Shown: positions 1-7,258, numbered from the stretch's first letter. The stretch: 11,019 nt of DNA from Ardenticatenaceae bacterium (GCA_020634375.1 JACKBX010000022.1:1-11019); one strand, 5' to 3'. Notes: generated by a model not told the origin, from the letters alone. Translations and numbers: made by a program.

Positions 1-328
1 CGCCAGCACAGCCACTCTTGATGAAGGTGAAACTCTGGCTCAAAACGCCCATCCAGATGTCGTCTTGCTGGGTTTACGAACCTACACTAATAATACGACC
101 GCCTTAGATGGGATCGTAACCCGTTTTACGCAAAAAGGGATGGCGGTCATTGTTCTATCCCCTTATCTTGATGATGTGGAGCAAGAAATGTTTTATCAGG
201 CTGGGGCCAAGAACTATCTCTTAAAAGATATTAACATTCCACAACTTATTGCTGCCATTCAGGGTGCTATTTCATCTTCAGAGGCACTCATCGGTTATGA
301 AGATTTAGATCATACTTCGCAAATGTAG
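1..328 (+). CDS. Receiver-domain protein, 3' part only; degenerate phosphoacceptor site
   Basis: The gene is open at the left edge (frame starting at base 2), leaving 108 residues and a TAG stop. The visible part reads as the second half of a response-regulator receiver fold: an HPDVVLL strand, a later IVLSPY strand, then AGAKNYLLKD, which carries the conserved Lys (codon at 224), and a last helix (PQLIAAIQGAI). The position that normally holds the phosphorylated Asp (PDVVLLD) is Gly (codon 71-73), and the usual Thr is Ser. The acidic pair of the first loop lies outside the window. The protein ends about 25 residues after the receiver fold, so there is no C-terminal DNA-binding domain. It could be a stand-alone pseudo-receiver or the C-terminal receiver of a longer protein. 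The family call is fairly secure; signalling by phosphorylation is doubtful. Confidence 0.75.
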   Translation, partial: ASTATLDEGETLAQNAHPDVVLLGLRTYTNNTTALDGIVTRFTQKGMAVIVLSPYLDDVEQEMFYQAGAKNYLLKDINIPQLIAAIQGAISSSEALIGYEDLDHTSQM

Positions 329-342
329 AGAAAATTACATTG

Positions 343-363
343 TCTCAGCTTGAGAATTTTTTT
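343..363 (+). terminator. Possible weak intrinsic terminator between receiver gene and aconitase
   Basis: TCTCA (343-347) and TGAGA (351-355) form a 5-bp stem with a 3-base loop, followed one base later by seven T residues (357-363). The layout is that of a rho-independent terminator, but the stem is short. It lies 15 bases after the receiver-gene stop and directly abuts the aconitase ribosome binding site (364-370), so it could also act on the leader of the downstream gene. Confidence 0.35.
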
Positions 364-373
364 CGGAGGAATC

Positions 374-2308
374 ATGAACCAAAACGTAACCCAAAAGTTA
401 ATAGCCAGCCATCTGGTTACAGGCAAGATGGAGCCAGGCGCAGAAATTGGCCTCACAATAGACCAGACACTGACGCAGGACGCTACCGGCACGATGGTCA
501 TGCTAGAATTTGAGGCGATGGGTTTACCCCGCGTTAAGACGGAACTCTCCGCCCAATACATTGACCACAATCTTATTCAAGCCGATTTCCGTAACCCGGA
601 TGATCACCTCTTTTTGCGCAGTGCCTGCCAGAAGTATGGCCTCTGGTACAGTCGGCCGGGCAATGGCGTCAGCCACCCGGTCCATATGGAACGGTTTGGT
701 GTACCCGGTAAAACGCTGGTCGGCTCAGATAGTCACACACCAGCGGCTGGCTCATTGGGCATGTTGGCCTTGGGCGCTGGCGGTCTAGAGGTGGCGCTGG
801 CTATGGCGGGTGAACCTCTTTACTTGCAAATGCCCCAAATTATGGGTGTACGGCTTACCAACAAGCTGCCCGACTGGGTCAGCGCCAAAGATGTCGTACT
901 GGAAATGCTGCGTCGTCACGATGTGGATGGTGGCCGGGGCAAGATCATTGAATATTATGGGCCTGGCCTGCAAAATCTAACGGCGATGGATCGGCATGTC
1001 ATCGCCAATATGGGCACCGAGATGGGGGCTACAACCACTGTATTCCCTTCTGACGAAACCGTTTACGCTTTCCTGAAGCAGCAGGGACGCGCAAATGATT
1101 GGATAGAGCTAAAAGCAGATGAGGGCGCAACTTACGATACCGTTGAGGAGATTGATTTAGCGCAGTTAGTCCCGCTGATCGCGAAACCAAGCAGCCCGGG
1201 CAACGTCGTGCCAGTGAGTGAAGTGGCTGGCAATGAGATTTATCAAGTTTACATTGGTTCGTCGGCCAATCCCGGATTGCGCGATTTTGCCATACCGGCG
1301 CTGGTGGTAGACGGCCGTCAAGTCCATGACCGCGTTTCCTTTGACGTGAATCCGACCTCGCGCCAGATTTTGGAAAATTTGGCAGAAGTGGGGTTATTAG
1401 CCAAATTAATTCATGCTGGTGCCCGGATCCATCAAGCTGGCTGTAATGGTTGCATTGGTATGGGACAGGCGCCGGCCACAGGCCGCATTAGTCTACGCAC
1501 GGTACCCCGCAACTTTCCCGGACGCTCTGGTACGAAAGAAGATGCCGTCTATTTGTGCAGTCCGGAAACGGCCGTAGCTTCTGCGCTCACCGGAAAAATC
1601 ACCGATCCCCGCGACATGGACATCCCCTATCCTCAATTTGAAGAGCCGGACGAGATCATTATCAATCAAGCAATGCTTGTCCCACCTATGGCAGAAAGTA
1701 GACATATCGAACTGGAAAAAGGGCCCAATATCAAGCCATTACCCCTGTTTGATCCTTTGCCCGACAACTTGGAAGGCAAAGTCTTAATCGTCCTTGGTGA
1801 TGACATTTCCACAGATGCCATTATGCCTGCTGGAGCCAGGATACTGCCCTATCGCAGCAACATCCCCGAAATTAGCAAATTCGTTTTCAACCAAATTGAT
1901 GAAGATTACAGTGACCGGGCCTGGCAGCACCAGCAACAAGGGCATTTTGTCGTAGCTGGGGAGAATTATGGGCAAGGATCCAGCCGGGAACATGCGGCCC
2001 TAGCCCCACGTTATTTAGGCTTGCGGGCCGTTATCGCCAAGAGCTTTGCCCGCATTCACTGGCAAAACCTGGTCAACTTTGGCATTGTGCCGCTGACGTT
2101 TGTGGATGTGGCGGATTACGGCCGTATCCTTGAAGGGGATTTGCTGGTTTTGCCCAATATTGGCCAAGCGATTCGCTACGGCAAGCAAACAGAACTTGTC
2201 AATCAGACTAAAGGTAAAACATATATCGTTGAACACAGTCTATCTGAGCGACAGGTAGAAATTGTGCTAGTCGGCGGGCAAATCAATTTGTTCCGTAAGC
2301 GACATTGA
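374..2308 (+). CDS. Aconitate hydratase-like enzyme, single-chain (Aquifex-type size class)
   Basis: 644 residues. Aconitases interconvert citrate and isocitrate in the TCA cycle in the cytoplasm using a [4Fe-4S] cluster. The large domain (about residues 1-430) has GSDSHTP at 117-123 and CNGCIG with Cys357 and Cys360. After a linker, the swivel domain (about 470-630) has GDDISTD and the active-site QGSSREH (Ser537, Arg538). This domain order and length fit the roughly 640-650 residue Aquifex-type aconitases rather than AcnA or AcnB of about 900. The third cluster ligand, normally the Cys of GSCTN, is Ser297 in an IGSSANPG context, so cluster binding may differ. ATG374 is chosen because CGGAGGA (364-370) precedes it; an in-frame TTG at 350 has no such site. 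Another isomerase of the family (homoaconitase or methylaconitase-like) cannot be excluded. No acn symbol is assigned because of the altered motif. Confidence 0.88.
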   Translation: MNQNVTQKLIASHLVTGKMEPGAEIGLTIDQTLTQDATGTMVMLEFEAMGLPRVKTELSAQYIDHNLIQADFRNPDDHLFLRSACQKYGLWYSRPGNGVSHPVHMERFGVPGKTLVGSDSHTPAAGSLGMLALGAGGLEVALAMAGEPLYLQMPQIMGVRLTNKLPDWVSAKDVVLEMLRRHDVDGGRGKIIEYYGPGLQNLTAMDRHVIANMGTEMGATTTVFPSDETVYAFLKQQGRANDWIELKADEGATYDTVEEIDLAQLVPLIAKPSSPGNVVPVSEVAGNEIYQVYIGSSANPGLRDFAIPALVVDGRQVHDRVSFDVNPTSRQILENLAEVGLLAKLIHAGARIHQAGCNGCIGMGQAPATGRISLRTVPRNFPGRSGTKEDAVYLCSPETAVASALTGKITDPRDMDIPYPQFEEPDEIIINQAMLVPPMAESRHIELEKGPNIKPLPLFDPLPDNLEGKVLIVLGDDISTDAIMPAGARILPYRSNIPEISKFVFNQIDEDYSDRAWQHQQQGHFVVAGENYGQGSSREHAALAPRYLGLRAVIAKSFARIHWQNLVNFGIVPLTFVDVADYGRILEGDLLVLPNIGQAIRYGKQTELVNQTKGKTYIVEHSLSERQVEIVLVGGQINLFRKRH

Positions 2309-2351
2309 TAAATTACCCAACCCCGCTACCAGATGGCGACAAAAGAAGGAG

Positions 2352-2379
2352 AAACAACAAATTCTCAAACCTGTTGTTT
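2352..2379 (+). terminator. Possible A/T-rich hairpin after the aconitase gene
   Basis: AAACAACA (2352-2359) and TGTTGTTT (2372-2379) are perfect reverse complements around a 12-base loop; a G-T pair can extend the stem by one. The 3' arm runs into TTTT, but the stem is A/T-rich and the loop large, so termination would be weak. It lies in the 170-base gap 2309-2478, where I see no convincing gene and no clear promoter, although this gap is the only plausible place for a promoter of the redox genes downstream. Confidence 0.3.
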
Positions 2380-2478
2380 TACGCTGTTATTATGTTATTC
2401 TAGGTCAACTCCTCCAAGTCAGAAATGCAGTCTACTGCTTACTGATCTTAATATTCAATTTGTAGCTATGAGGTTTTT

Positions 2479-3633
2479 ATGCGTCAAGAAGTTGTTAAAG
2501 CCACAGGCTGGGGCGTTGTAAGCACATTGCTGCTGGGCTTACTGGTCCTCATCGGTTCCCGCAACCTGGCTCACTTTGATGCTGCCCTGGTTGCTTATAC
2601 GGCCGCTGTTCTTTTTGCCACTTTTGGTCTCACCTACCGGTATGCCATGTGGTTGCAGCGACCACCTACGGCCGTTTACTGGAAACGCGGCTGGCAAACC
2701 TTTTTCAAAAGCGGCCACCGCTCCCGCAACCTGCGTGCCTGGGTTAGCCATGTCTTTAACGACCTCCTCATCAACCGCTTCATCCTGGCCCGTGACAAAG
2801 TGCGTGGCATCACCCATCTGCTCATTATGTGGGGCTGTGTCATCGCCATCGCTATCACCTTTCCCCTCGTCTTCGGCTGGCTCCACTTTGAATCCGTTCC
2901 CGATGACCTGTCGCTGTACCAGGCATTCGTGTTTGGCTTTCCGGTCTTCACCTTTCCGATTGACTCTATCTTTGCTTTCTTTGCCTTTCATGGCCTGGTC
3001 TGGTCCTCTTTTATTGTCATCGTCGGGGTGATGCTGGCCATGCGTCGCCGGATGCGTGAAGAAGGCGCGGCCGCTTTGCAGTTGTTCACCGAGGACTTCT
3101 TGCCCCTCATCCTGCTTTTTGCCGTCAGCTTGAGCGGGCTGATGCTGACAGCCAGCTACACCTGGCTGCGCGGCTACGCCTACGACTTCATCGCCATTTT
3201 GCACGCCATCACCGTCATTGCTACTTTTTTATGGCTGCCGTTTGGTAAATTTTTTCATATCTTTCAACGACCGGCGCAGATAGGTGTGCGCTTTTACAAA
3301 GAGGTAGGGCAGCACGAAGAAGCGGCTCATTGTCGCCGCTGCGGGCAGCCTTTTTCCTCGCTGATGCACATCAACGACCTGATTCAGGTAGAAGCGAAAT
3401 TGGGTTACAACTACGAGATTCCCGACAGTGAGATTGGCCATTATCAGTGGATTTGCCCGCCCTGCCGCCGGGCAGCCGTGGCGCAGGCACAAGGGCAGTT
3501 ATGGCAGATGGCACGGGGAGGCACGGCCGTTACGCTACCACAGACAACACATCTCGCTACCCCCACCTATGTCAATCCCGGCCTGGGCGAAGGTCCGCTG
3601 GGCGAGGAAGATGCTCATAATTTCCACGCCTGA
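2479..3633 (+). CDS. Polytopic membrane protein, probable b-type cytochrome (NarI/DsrM/HmeC-like) with C-terminal CxxC...CxxC tail
   Basis: 384 residues. Hydrophobic segments are visible near residues 11-29, 33-56, 111-135, 150-187, 206-226 and 235-257. Histidines lie in or beside them (His113, His171, His242, His260), and the LPFGKFFHIF end of the last helix resembles membrane cytochrome b subunits of the nitrate reductase gamma/DsrM type, which pass electrons between quinones and partner Fe-S proteins. After the last helix, a cytoplasmic-looking tail has CRRC (Cys285, Cys288) and CPPC (Cys326, Cys329), which could bind zinc, iron or a cluster. ATG2479 follows a weak AGG-containing purine stretch; the stop lies 10 bases before the next gene. 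The nitrate-reductase-like gene two genes downstream supports a redox role. Heme binding is inferred and the exact family is not certain; automated tools might call it a transporter. Confidence 0.6.
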   Translation: MRQEVVKATGWGVVSTLLLGLLVLIGSRNLAHFDAALVAYTAAVLFATFGLTYRYAMWLQRPPTAVYWKRGWQTFFKSGHRSRNLRAWVSHVFNDLLINRFILARDKVRGITHLLIMWGCVIAIAITFPLVFGWLHFESVPDDLSLYQAFVFGFPVFTFPIDSIFAFFAFHGLVWSSFIVIVGVMLAMRRRMREEGAAALQLFTEDFLPLILLFAVSLSGLMLTASYTWLRGYAYDFIAILHAITVIATFLWLPFGKFFHIFQRPAQIGVRFYKEVGQHEEAAHCRRCGQPFSSLMHINDLIQVEAKLGYNYEIPDSEIGHYQWICPPCRRAAVAQAQGQLWQMARGGTAVTLPQTTHLATPTYVNPGLGEGPLGEEDAHNFHA

Positions 3634-3643
3634 AAGAAAAACA

Positions 3644-4213
3644 ATGTCGCTACAGATTAATGGTTCCACGAAATTATCCAAAGTTCTAAAATCCCATCCA
3701 GAGGTGCTGGATTACATCGTCAGCTTAAACCCGCATGACTTTGAACGGTTGTACAATCCATTGATGCGCCAACTCATGCCGCCACGTATCTCCCTGGAGC
3801 GCATTGCGGCCATGACAAATACGCCGCTGATTACCTTGCTGACACGCATATACGAGATTGCGGGGCAGCCACTCACAGCAGCAGAACGGGCCGAATTGGC
3901 TCAGACAGCCGTCACCAATGTCCCGCCCCGCAACCCCAACCACCCACCTGACTGGCTGCAAGAACCGGCCACGGCCGTCGTTGATTTGCTAGAAAGCGAT
4001 GAGAGACTGGACACCGACCCTTTTGTGCCTTTATTCCCAATCATTAATCGGGCGCAGCCAGGCGATGTGATCCTGCTCAAACATCGCTGGGAACCCCAAC
4101 CGCTTTATGATGTATGGCAAAAACTAAAGATTAAACACTACGCCGTTCAAAAGTCGCAAGATGAATGGTGGATTTATCTGCTCAAAACCAGGGCATCAAA
4201 GCGCGGCGGATAA
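3644..4213 (+). CDS. DUF1858 + DUF2249 two-domain protein
   Basis: 189 residues. Residues about 5-70 match the DUF1858/ScdA-N pattern (VLKSHPEVLDYIVSLNP, later ISLERIAAMTNTPLITLL). Residues about 112-183 match DUF2249, a SirA/TusA-like fold (INRAQPGDVILLKHRWEPQPLYDVW ending in DEWWIYLLK, here given in parts: PGDVILL, PQPLYDVW, WWIYLLK). A Pro-rich linker joins them. Proteins with these domains often occur beside nitrate, nitrite and nitric-oxide metabolism genes, but their biochemical role is not settled. DUF1858 domains commonly carry redox Cys residues; this protein has no Cys at all. ATG3644 is chosen because it fits the domain start and avoids overlap; ATG3611 and earlier in-frame codons would run inside the upstream gene. 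A GAAAG stretch at 3632-3636 may serve as the ribosome site. The stop precedes the molybdoenzyme start by 12 bases, indicating one operon. Confidence 0.72.
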   Translation: MSLQINGSTKLSKVLKSHPEVLDYIVSLNPHDFERLYNPLMRQLMPPRISLERIAAMTNTPLITLLTRIYEIAGQPLTAAERAELAQTAVTNVPPRNPNHPPDWLQEPATAVVDLLESDERLDTDPFVPLFPIINRAQPGDVILLKHRWEPQPLYDVWQKLKIKHYAVQKSQDEWWIYLLKTRASKRGG

Positions 4214-4225
4214 GGAGATTCGTTC

Positions 4226-6442
4226 ATGACCCATGTTGCTGCTGACTCCATTAAGGTGAATGACCCCTTCGGTCCTACGCTGGCCTACACTCAAGGGATG
4301 CGGCTGGACACGGGGGTCGAGCCAGATAAATTAGTCAAGACCCACTGCTGCTTTTGCGGCCAGCAGTGTGGTATCCAGCTTAAGGTCAAAAATAACCAGG
4401 TGATTGGTTTTGAACCCTGGTATGAGTTTCCCTTCAACCGGGGCAAGCTGTGTCCCAAGGGTGTCAAGCGTTATTTGCAAGGAGCACATCCCGACCGGCT
4501 GCTGCACGCTTACGAACGGGATGCCTCGGCTCTGGGTGGCTTCAAGTCGATGGATTACGAACAGGCCATCCGCCGCGTCGCCGACGAGATTGAGCGCATC
4601 CAAACGGAATACGGCCGTGACGCCTTCGCTCTCCTCAGTGGAGCCAGCCTGACGACGGAAAAAACCTACCTGATGGGCAAATTTGCCCACATGTGCCTGC
4701 GCACGGCCAATATTGATTACAACGGCCGTCTCTGCATGGTCAGCGCCGCTGCCGGCAACAAAAAAGCGTTCGGTATTGACCGCGCCGCCAACCCCTGGAA
4801 TGACATTCTGGGAGCCGAAGTCATCTGGATCAGCGGGGCCAATGTCGCTGAGTGCGCTCCCATCACCACCGACTACGTCTGGCAGGCCCGTGAACATGGC
4901 GCCAAAATCATCGTCGTCGATCCACGCATCACCCCCATTGCCCGCACCTGCGATCTTTTCCTGCCCATCAAACCGGGACGAGACATCGCCCTGTTTAACG
5001 GCATCTTGCACCTGATGATCAAAAACGACTGGCTAGATCATCATTTCATTACCAATCATACTGTTGGTTTTGAAGCTGTCGACGAACAGGTGCAAGAATG
5101 GACACCACAAAAGACCGCGCAAGTCACCGGCATCGCCGAAAACGCCATCAGACAAGCGGCCGAATGGTGGGGCACAGCCAGCACCAGCTTCCTGATGCAC
5201 GCGCGCGGCATTGAGCACCACAGCCACGGCGTACAAAACGTGCTGGGGGCGATCAACATCGTCCTGGCCTCCGGGCGCATTGGCCGCGAAAACTGCGGCT
5301 ACGCCACCATCACCGGGCAGGGCAACGGCCAGGGCGGCCGCGAACACGGCCAGAAGTGCGACCAGCTCCCCGGCGCCCGCGATCTGGGCAACCCCGAACA
5401 CCGCGCTTACGTGGCCGGTGTTTGGGGCATGAATCCTGACGATCTGCCCCAACCCGGTGTGGATGCCTATGAGATTTTCCGCAAAATTGACCGGGGGGAA
5501 ATCAAGGGGCTGCTCTCCATCTGCTTCAATCCGCTGGTTTCACTACCAGACAATAATTTTGTCCGCGCCCAGCTAGAAAAGCTGGAATTCTACGTGGCCA
5601 TTGATTTCTTCCTCAACGAAACCGCCCGCTATGCCGACATCGTCCTGCCCGGTTCGCTGCATGAAGAAGATGAGGGCACGGTGACAACGGCCGAAGGGCG
5701 CGTGATTAAAATCAATAAGGCGGTGGCGTGCCCCGGCGAGGCCCGCGAAGATTGGCGCATCATCCAGGACATTGCCCAGGCGCTGGGACGGGAAAAAGGC
5801 TTGACATTTAGCAGCCCGGCCGAGATGTTTGCCGAGTTGTGCCAGGCGTCCAAAGGAGGCGTGGCAGACTATTCTGGCATCACTTACGAAAAGCTGGAGG
5901 CGCAAAATGGCGTTTTCTGGCCCTGCCCGACTGAAGAACACATGGGTACGCCGCGCCTCTTTAAACCAGGGTCGTGGAATCCGGTGGCGCAGGGCAAAGG
6001 GCCATTCTACTTCCCTGATGGCAAAGCCCGCTTCAACGTCGCCCCCTACTCCCCACCCACCGAAGATGTGGATGAAGAGTATCCGCTCATCCTGACGACG
6101 GGCCGCGTAGTCAGCCAGTTTTTGTCCGGTACGCAGACGCGGCGTATTGGTCCGTTGGTAGACAACTACCCGGAACCACGCATCGAGATGCACCCAGCGT
6201 TGGCACAGAAGTTGGGAGTAAACGATGGCGACTGGGTAACGGCCGAATCCCGTCGTGGCAGCACCACGTTGCAAGCGCTGGTGGTCAAAACCATTCGGCC
6301 AGACACCATTTTTATTCCCTACCATTGGGCGGGGCGCAAATCAGCCAACCAGTTGACCATTTCCGCGCAGGACCCTATCTCCAAAATCCCGGAGTTCAAG
6401 GTGTGTGCCGTGCGGGTGAAGAAGGCGGTGGGTAGTGGCTAG
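4226..6442 (+). CDS. Molybdopterin oxidoreductase, assimilatory nitrate reductase type (NarB/NasA-like catalytic subunit)
   Basis: 738 residues, close to the length of cyanobacterial NarB. The N-terminus has a [4Fe-4S] motif, Cys41-x2-Cys44-x3-Cys48-x27-Cys76, followed by the Lys of CPKG. NGRLCMVSA places Cys170 where Nap/Nas enzymes have the Mo-ligating Cys; formate dehydrogenases have Sec/Cys-His there, so nitrate is the better guess. Further on are the VVDPR strand, a Gly-rich TGQGNGQGGREHG segment, NETARYADIVLPG and a C-terminal molydopterin-binding domain (LTTGRVVSQF to HWAGRKSANQLT). There is no signal or twin-arginine peptide, so it should be cytoplasmic. The family reduces nitrate to nitrite with bis-MGD; electrons could come from ferredoxin or the Fe-S subunit encoded at 9349. 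AAGGAG at 4212-4217 fixes the start. Three ACGGCCGT-like sites are near or inside it (4611 and 4722 exact). Substrate remains inferred, so no symbol is given. Confidence 0.85.
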   Translation: MTHVAADSIKVNDPFGPTLAYTQGMRLDTGVEPDKLVKTHCCFCGQQCGIQLKVKNNQVIGFEPWYEFPFNRGKLCPKGVKRYLQGAHPDRLLHAYERDASALGGFKSMDYEQAIRRVADEIERIQTEYGRDAFALLSGASLTTEKTYLMGKFAHMCLRTANIDYNGRLCMVSAAAGNKKAFGIDRAANPWNDILGAEVIWISGANVAECAPITTDYVWQAREHGAKIIVVDPRITPIARTCDLFLPIKPGRDIALFNGILHLMIKNDWLDHHFITNHTVGFEAVDEQVQEWTPQKTAQVTGIAENAIRQAAEWWGTASTSFLMHARGIEHHSHGVQNVLGAINIVLASGRIGRENCGYATITGQGNGQGGREHGQKCDQLPGARDLGNPEHRAYVAGVWGMNPDDLPQPGVDAYEIFRKIDRGEIKGLLSICFNPLVSLPDNNFVRAQLEKLEFYVAIDFFLNETARYADIVLPGSLHEEDEGTVTTAEGRVIKINKAVACPGEAREDWRIIQDIAQALGREKGLTFSSPAEMFAELCQASKGGVADYSGITYEKLEAQNGVFWPCPTEEHMGTPRLFKPGSWNPVAQGKGPFYFPDGKARFNVAPYSPPTEDVDEEYPLILTTGRVVSQFLSGTQTRRIGPLVDNYPEPRIEMHPALAQKLGVNDGDWVTAESRRGSTTLQALVVKTIRPDTIFIPYHWAGRKSANQLTISAQDPISKIPEFKVCAVRVKKAVGSG

Positions 6443-6510
6443 TGACCAGTATTCAGTGAACAGTAAGGTCGCTAAACGCGACACAGTACGGTATTCGGTG
6501 GACAGTGAGC
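6434..6510. repeat. Degenerate heptad (AGTGNNC-like) tandem repeats with a 42-base duplication
   Basis: Five consecutive heptamers begin with AGT: AGTGGCT, AGTGACC, AGTATTC, AGTGAAC, AGTAAGG (6434-6468). A second block follows at 6485-6510. The 21-mers at 6447-6467 and 6489-6509 agree at 17 of 21 positions, and all four differences are A in the first copy and G in the second. Their offset, 42 bases, is six heptads and 14 codons. The array straddles the end of the molybdoenzyme gene and the start of the next ORF. It resembles in style the short heptanucleotide tandem repeats known from cyanobacteria. Confidence 0.7.
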
Positions 6511-6686
6511 GGTTGGCAACGGCCGTTCGGGATGCCTGTGTGCAGGTGGCGGTGGCAGCCTATGAAGATGCAGCTATGAGCGGCCTATGCCATGAAGGGG
6601 CCTGGGAATGTGCCGTGGATGCTATGTGCTCCTTAAATGTAGGACAGTTGATTGCTGCCTTGCAAAAGGAAAGGCCCCATGTCTAA
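6435..6686 (+). CDS. Small conserved-looking protein of unknown function
   Basis: 83 residues from GTG6435, overlapping the molybdoenzyme stop by 8 bases; an AGAAGG stretch at about 6419-6424 could be its ribosome site. The core (AVRDACVQVAVAAYEDA, then GLCHEGAWECAVDAM) has the look of a short helical family of about 60-70 residues with the pattern AYEDA-x-GLC-x-EG-x-WE-x-A; I recall similar small proteins in diverse bacteria but cannot name a function. The first 25 or so residues are encoded by the heptad repeat DNA and contain two related strings, QYSVNSK and RYSVDSE. The true start may therefore be later, for example GTG6498 or TTG6513, although neither has a clear ribosome site. The stop overlaps the ATG of the following lipoprotein gene (6679), consistent with translational coupling. 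Confidence 0.6.
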   Translation: MASDQYSVNSKVAKRDTVRYSVDSERLATAVRDACVQVAVAAYEDAAMSGLCHEGAWECAVDAMCSLNVGQLIAALQKERPHV

Positions 6687-7245
6687 GATAGCCAAAAGCG
6701 TATGGCAAAAGCAGCCAGCCAAAACAAGCTCTTATAGCTGGCTTATGCTGTTTTTGACAGCACTCCTGCTGGTTAGTTGTACATCTCAAGATAAAGGGGC
6801 AGAGACTACGCCAGAAACAACCATCCTACTGACTGATTTGGATATTACAACAGGTCAGACAATCTACGTTCCCGCCTACTCAGAAATGTATATTATGCGT
6901 GGCCGTACCCTTGATTTAGCTGTGACCCTGACCGTTCATAACACCGATTTTGAACACCCCATCATTCTAACCTCCGTCAGGTACTACGATACCCAAGGCC
7001 AACTGCTAAGAGAGTATTTGTCTGAGCCCCGCCAGTTGGGACCTCTTGCCTCCACGGATTTCTTCGTGGATGCCAATGAGCAAAGTGGTGGACTGGGAAC
7101 CAACTTTATCGTCGAATGGGTGGCTGAGCAGCCTGTATACGAACCGATTGTCGAGGCAATCATGCTCAACACCGACAATAATCAGGGCATATCCCTGACC
7201 ACCCCTGGTCGCGTCATCAACCAAATTTTGCCGGAGGTAAATTAA
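6679..7245 (+). CDS. DUF3124-like lipoprotein
   Basis: 188 residues. A basic N-terminus, a hydrophobic stretch (about residues 21-33) and the lipobox LVSC with Cys34 indicate export and lipid attachment to the outer face of the membrane. The mature part shows the pattern I associate with DUF3124: GQTIYVPAYSEMY, RGRTLDLAVTLTVHNTD, SVRYYDTQGQLLREYL, then STDFFVDA, FIVEWVAEQPVYEPIVEAIM and a final QGIS-to-GRVI segment. The fold looks all-beta; no catalytic residues are evident and the function is unknown. ATG6679 is preferred over the upstream TTG because it follows AAAGGAAAGG (6665-6674) and gives a clean signal peptide. The stop is 13 bases before the antiporter gene, so the two are probably co-transcribed and may function together. 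Confidence 0.75.
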   Translation: MSKIAKSVWQKQPAKTSSYSWLMLFLTALLLVSCTSQDKGAETTPETTILLTDLDITTGQTIYVPAYSEMYIMRGRTLDLAVTLTVHNTDFEHPIILTSVRYYDTQGQLLREYLSEPRQLGPLASTDFFVDANEQSGGLGTNFIVEWVAEQPVYEPIVEAIMLNTDNNQGISLTTPGRVINQILPEVN

Positions 7246-7258
7246 GGACAGTTAACAA

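Noticed and set aside
2324..2338. Small hairpin CGCTA/TGGCG just after the aconitase stop
   Set aside because: Only five pairs including one G-T, and no T-run follows, so a terminator call is not supported.
2333..2521. Short plus-strand open frame in the gap after the aconitase gene
   Set aside because: It overlaps the start of the membrane protein gene, has no convincing ribosome site and encodes a low-complexity Ser/Leu/Cys peptide.
2539..3204. Long open frame on the minus strand (221 residues)
   Set aside because: It lies wholly opposite the membrane protein gene; its translation is low-complexity, polar and rich in Asp/Gly/Gln/Lys, as expected for the complement of a hydrophobic gene, with no domain.
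3428..3643. N-terminal extension of the DUF1858-DUF2249 gene
   Set aside because: The extension would overlap the upstream gene by up to about 200 bases and reads as out-of-frame Arg/Pro/Gly-rich sequence; ATG3644 matches the domain start.
4733..4735. Formate dehydrogenase identity for the molybdoenzyme
   Set aside because: The active-site segment NGRLCMVSA matches Nap/Nas-type enzymes, without the Cys/Sec-His pair typical of formate dehydrogenases; some uncertainty remains.
4331..5011. Minus-strand open frame of 226 residues
   Set aside because: It is opposite the molybdoenzyme gene, which has clear motifs across this span; no recognisable motif in the reverse frame.
5573..6325. Minus-strand open frame of 250 residues
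   Set aside because: It is the shadow of the C-terminal half of the molybdoenzyme gene; no family features.
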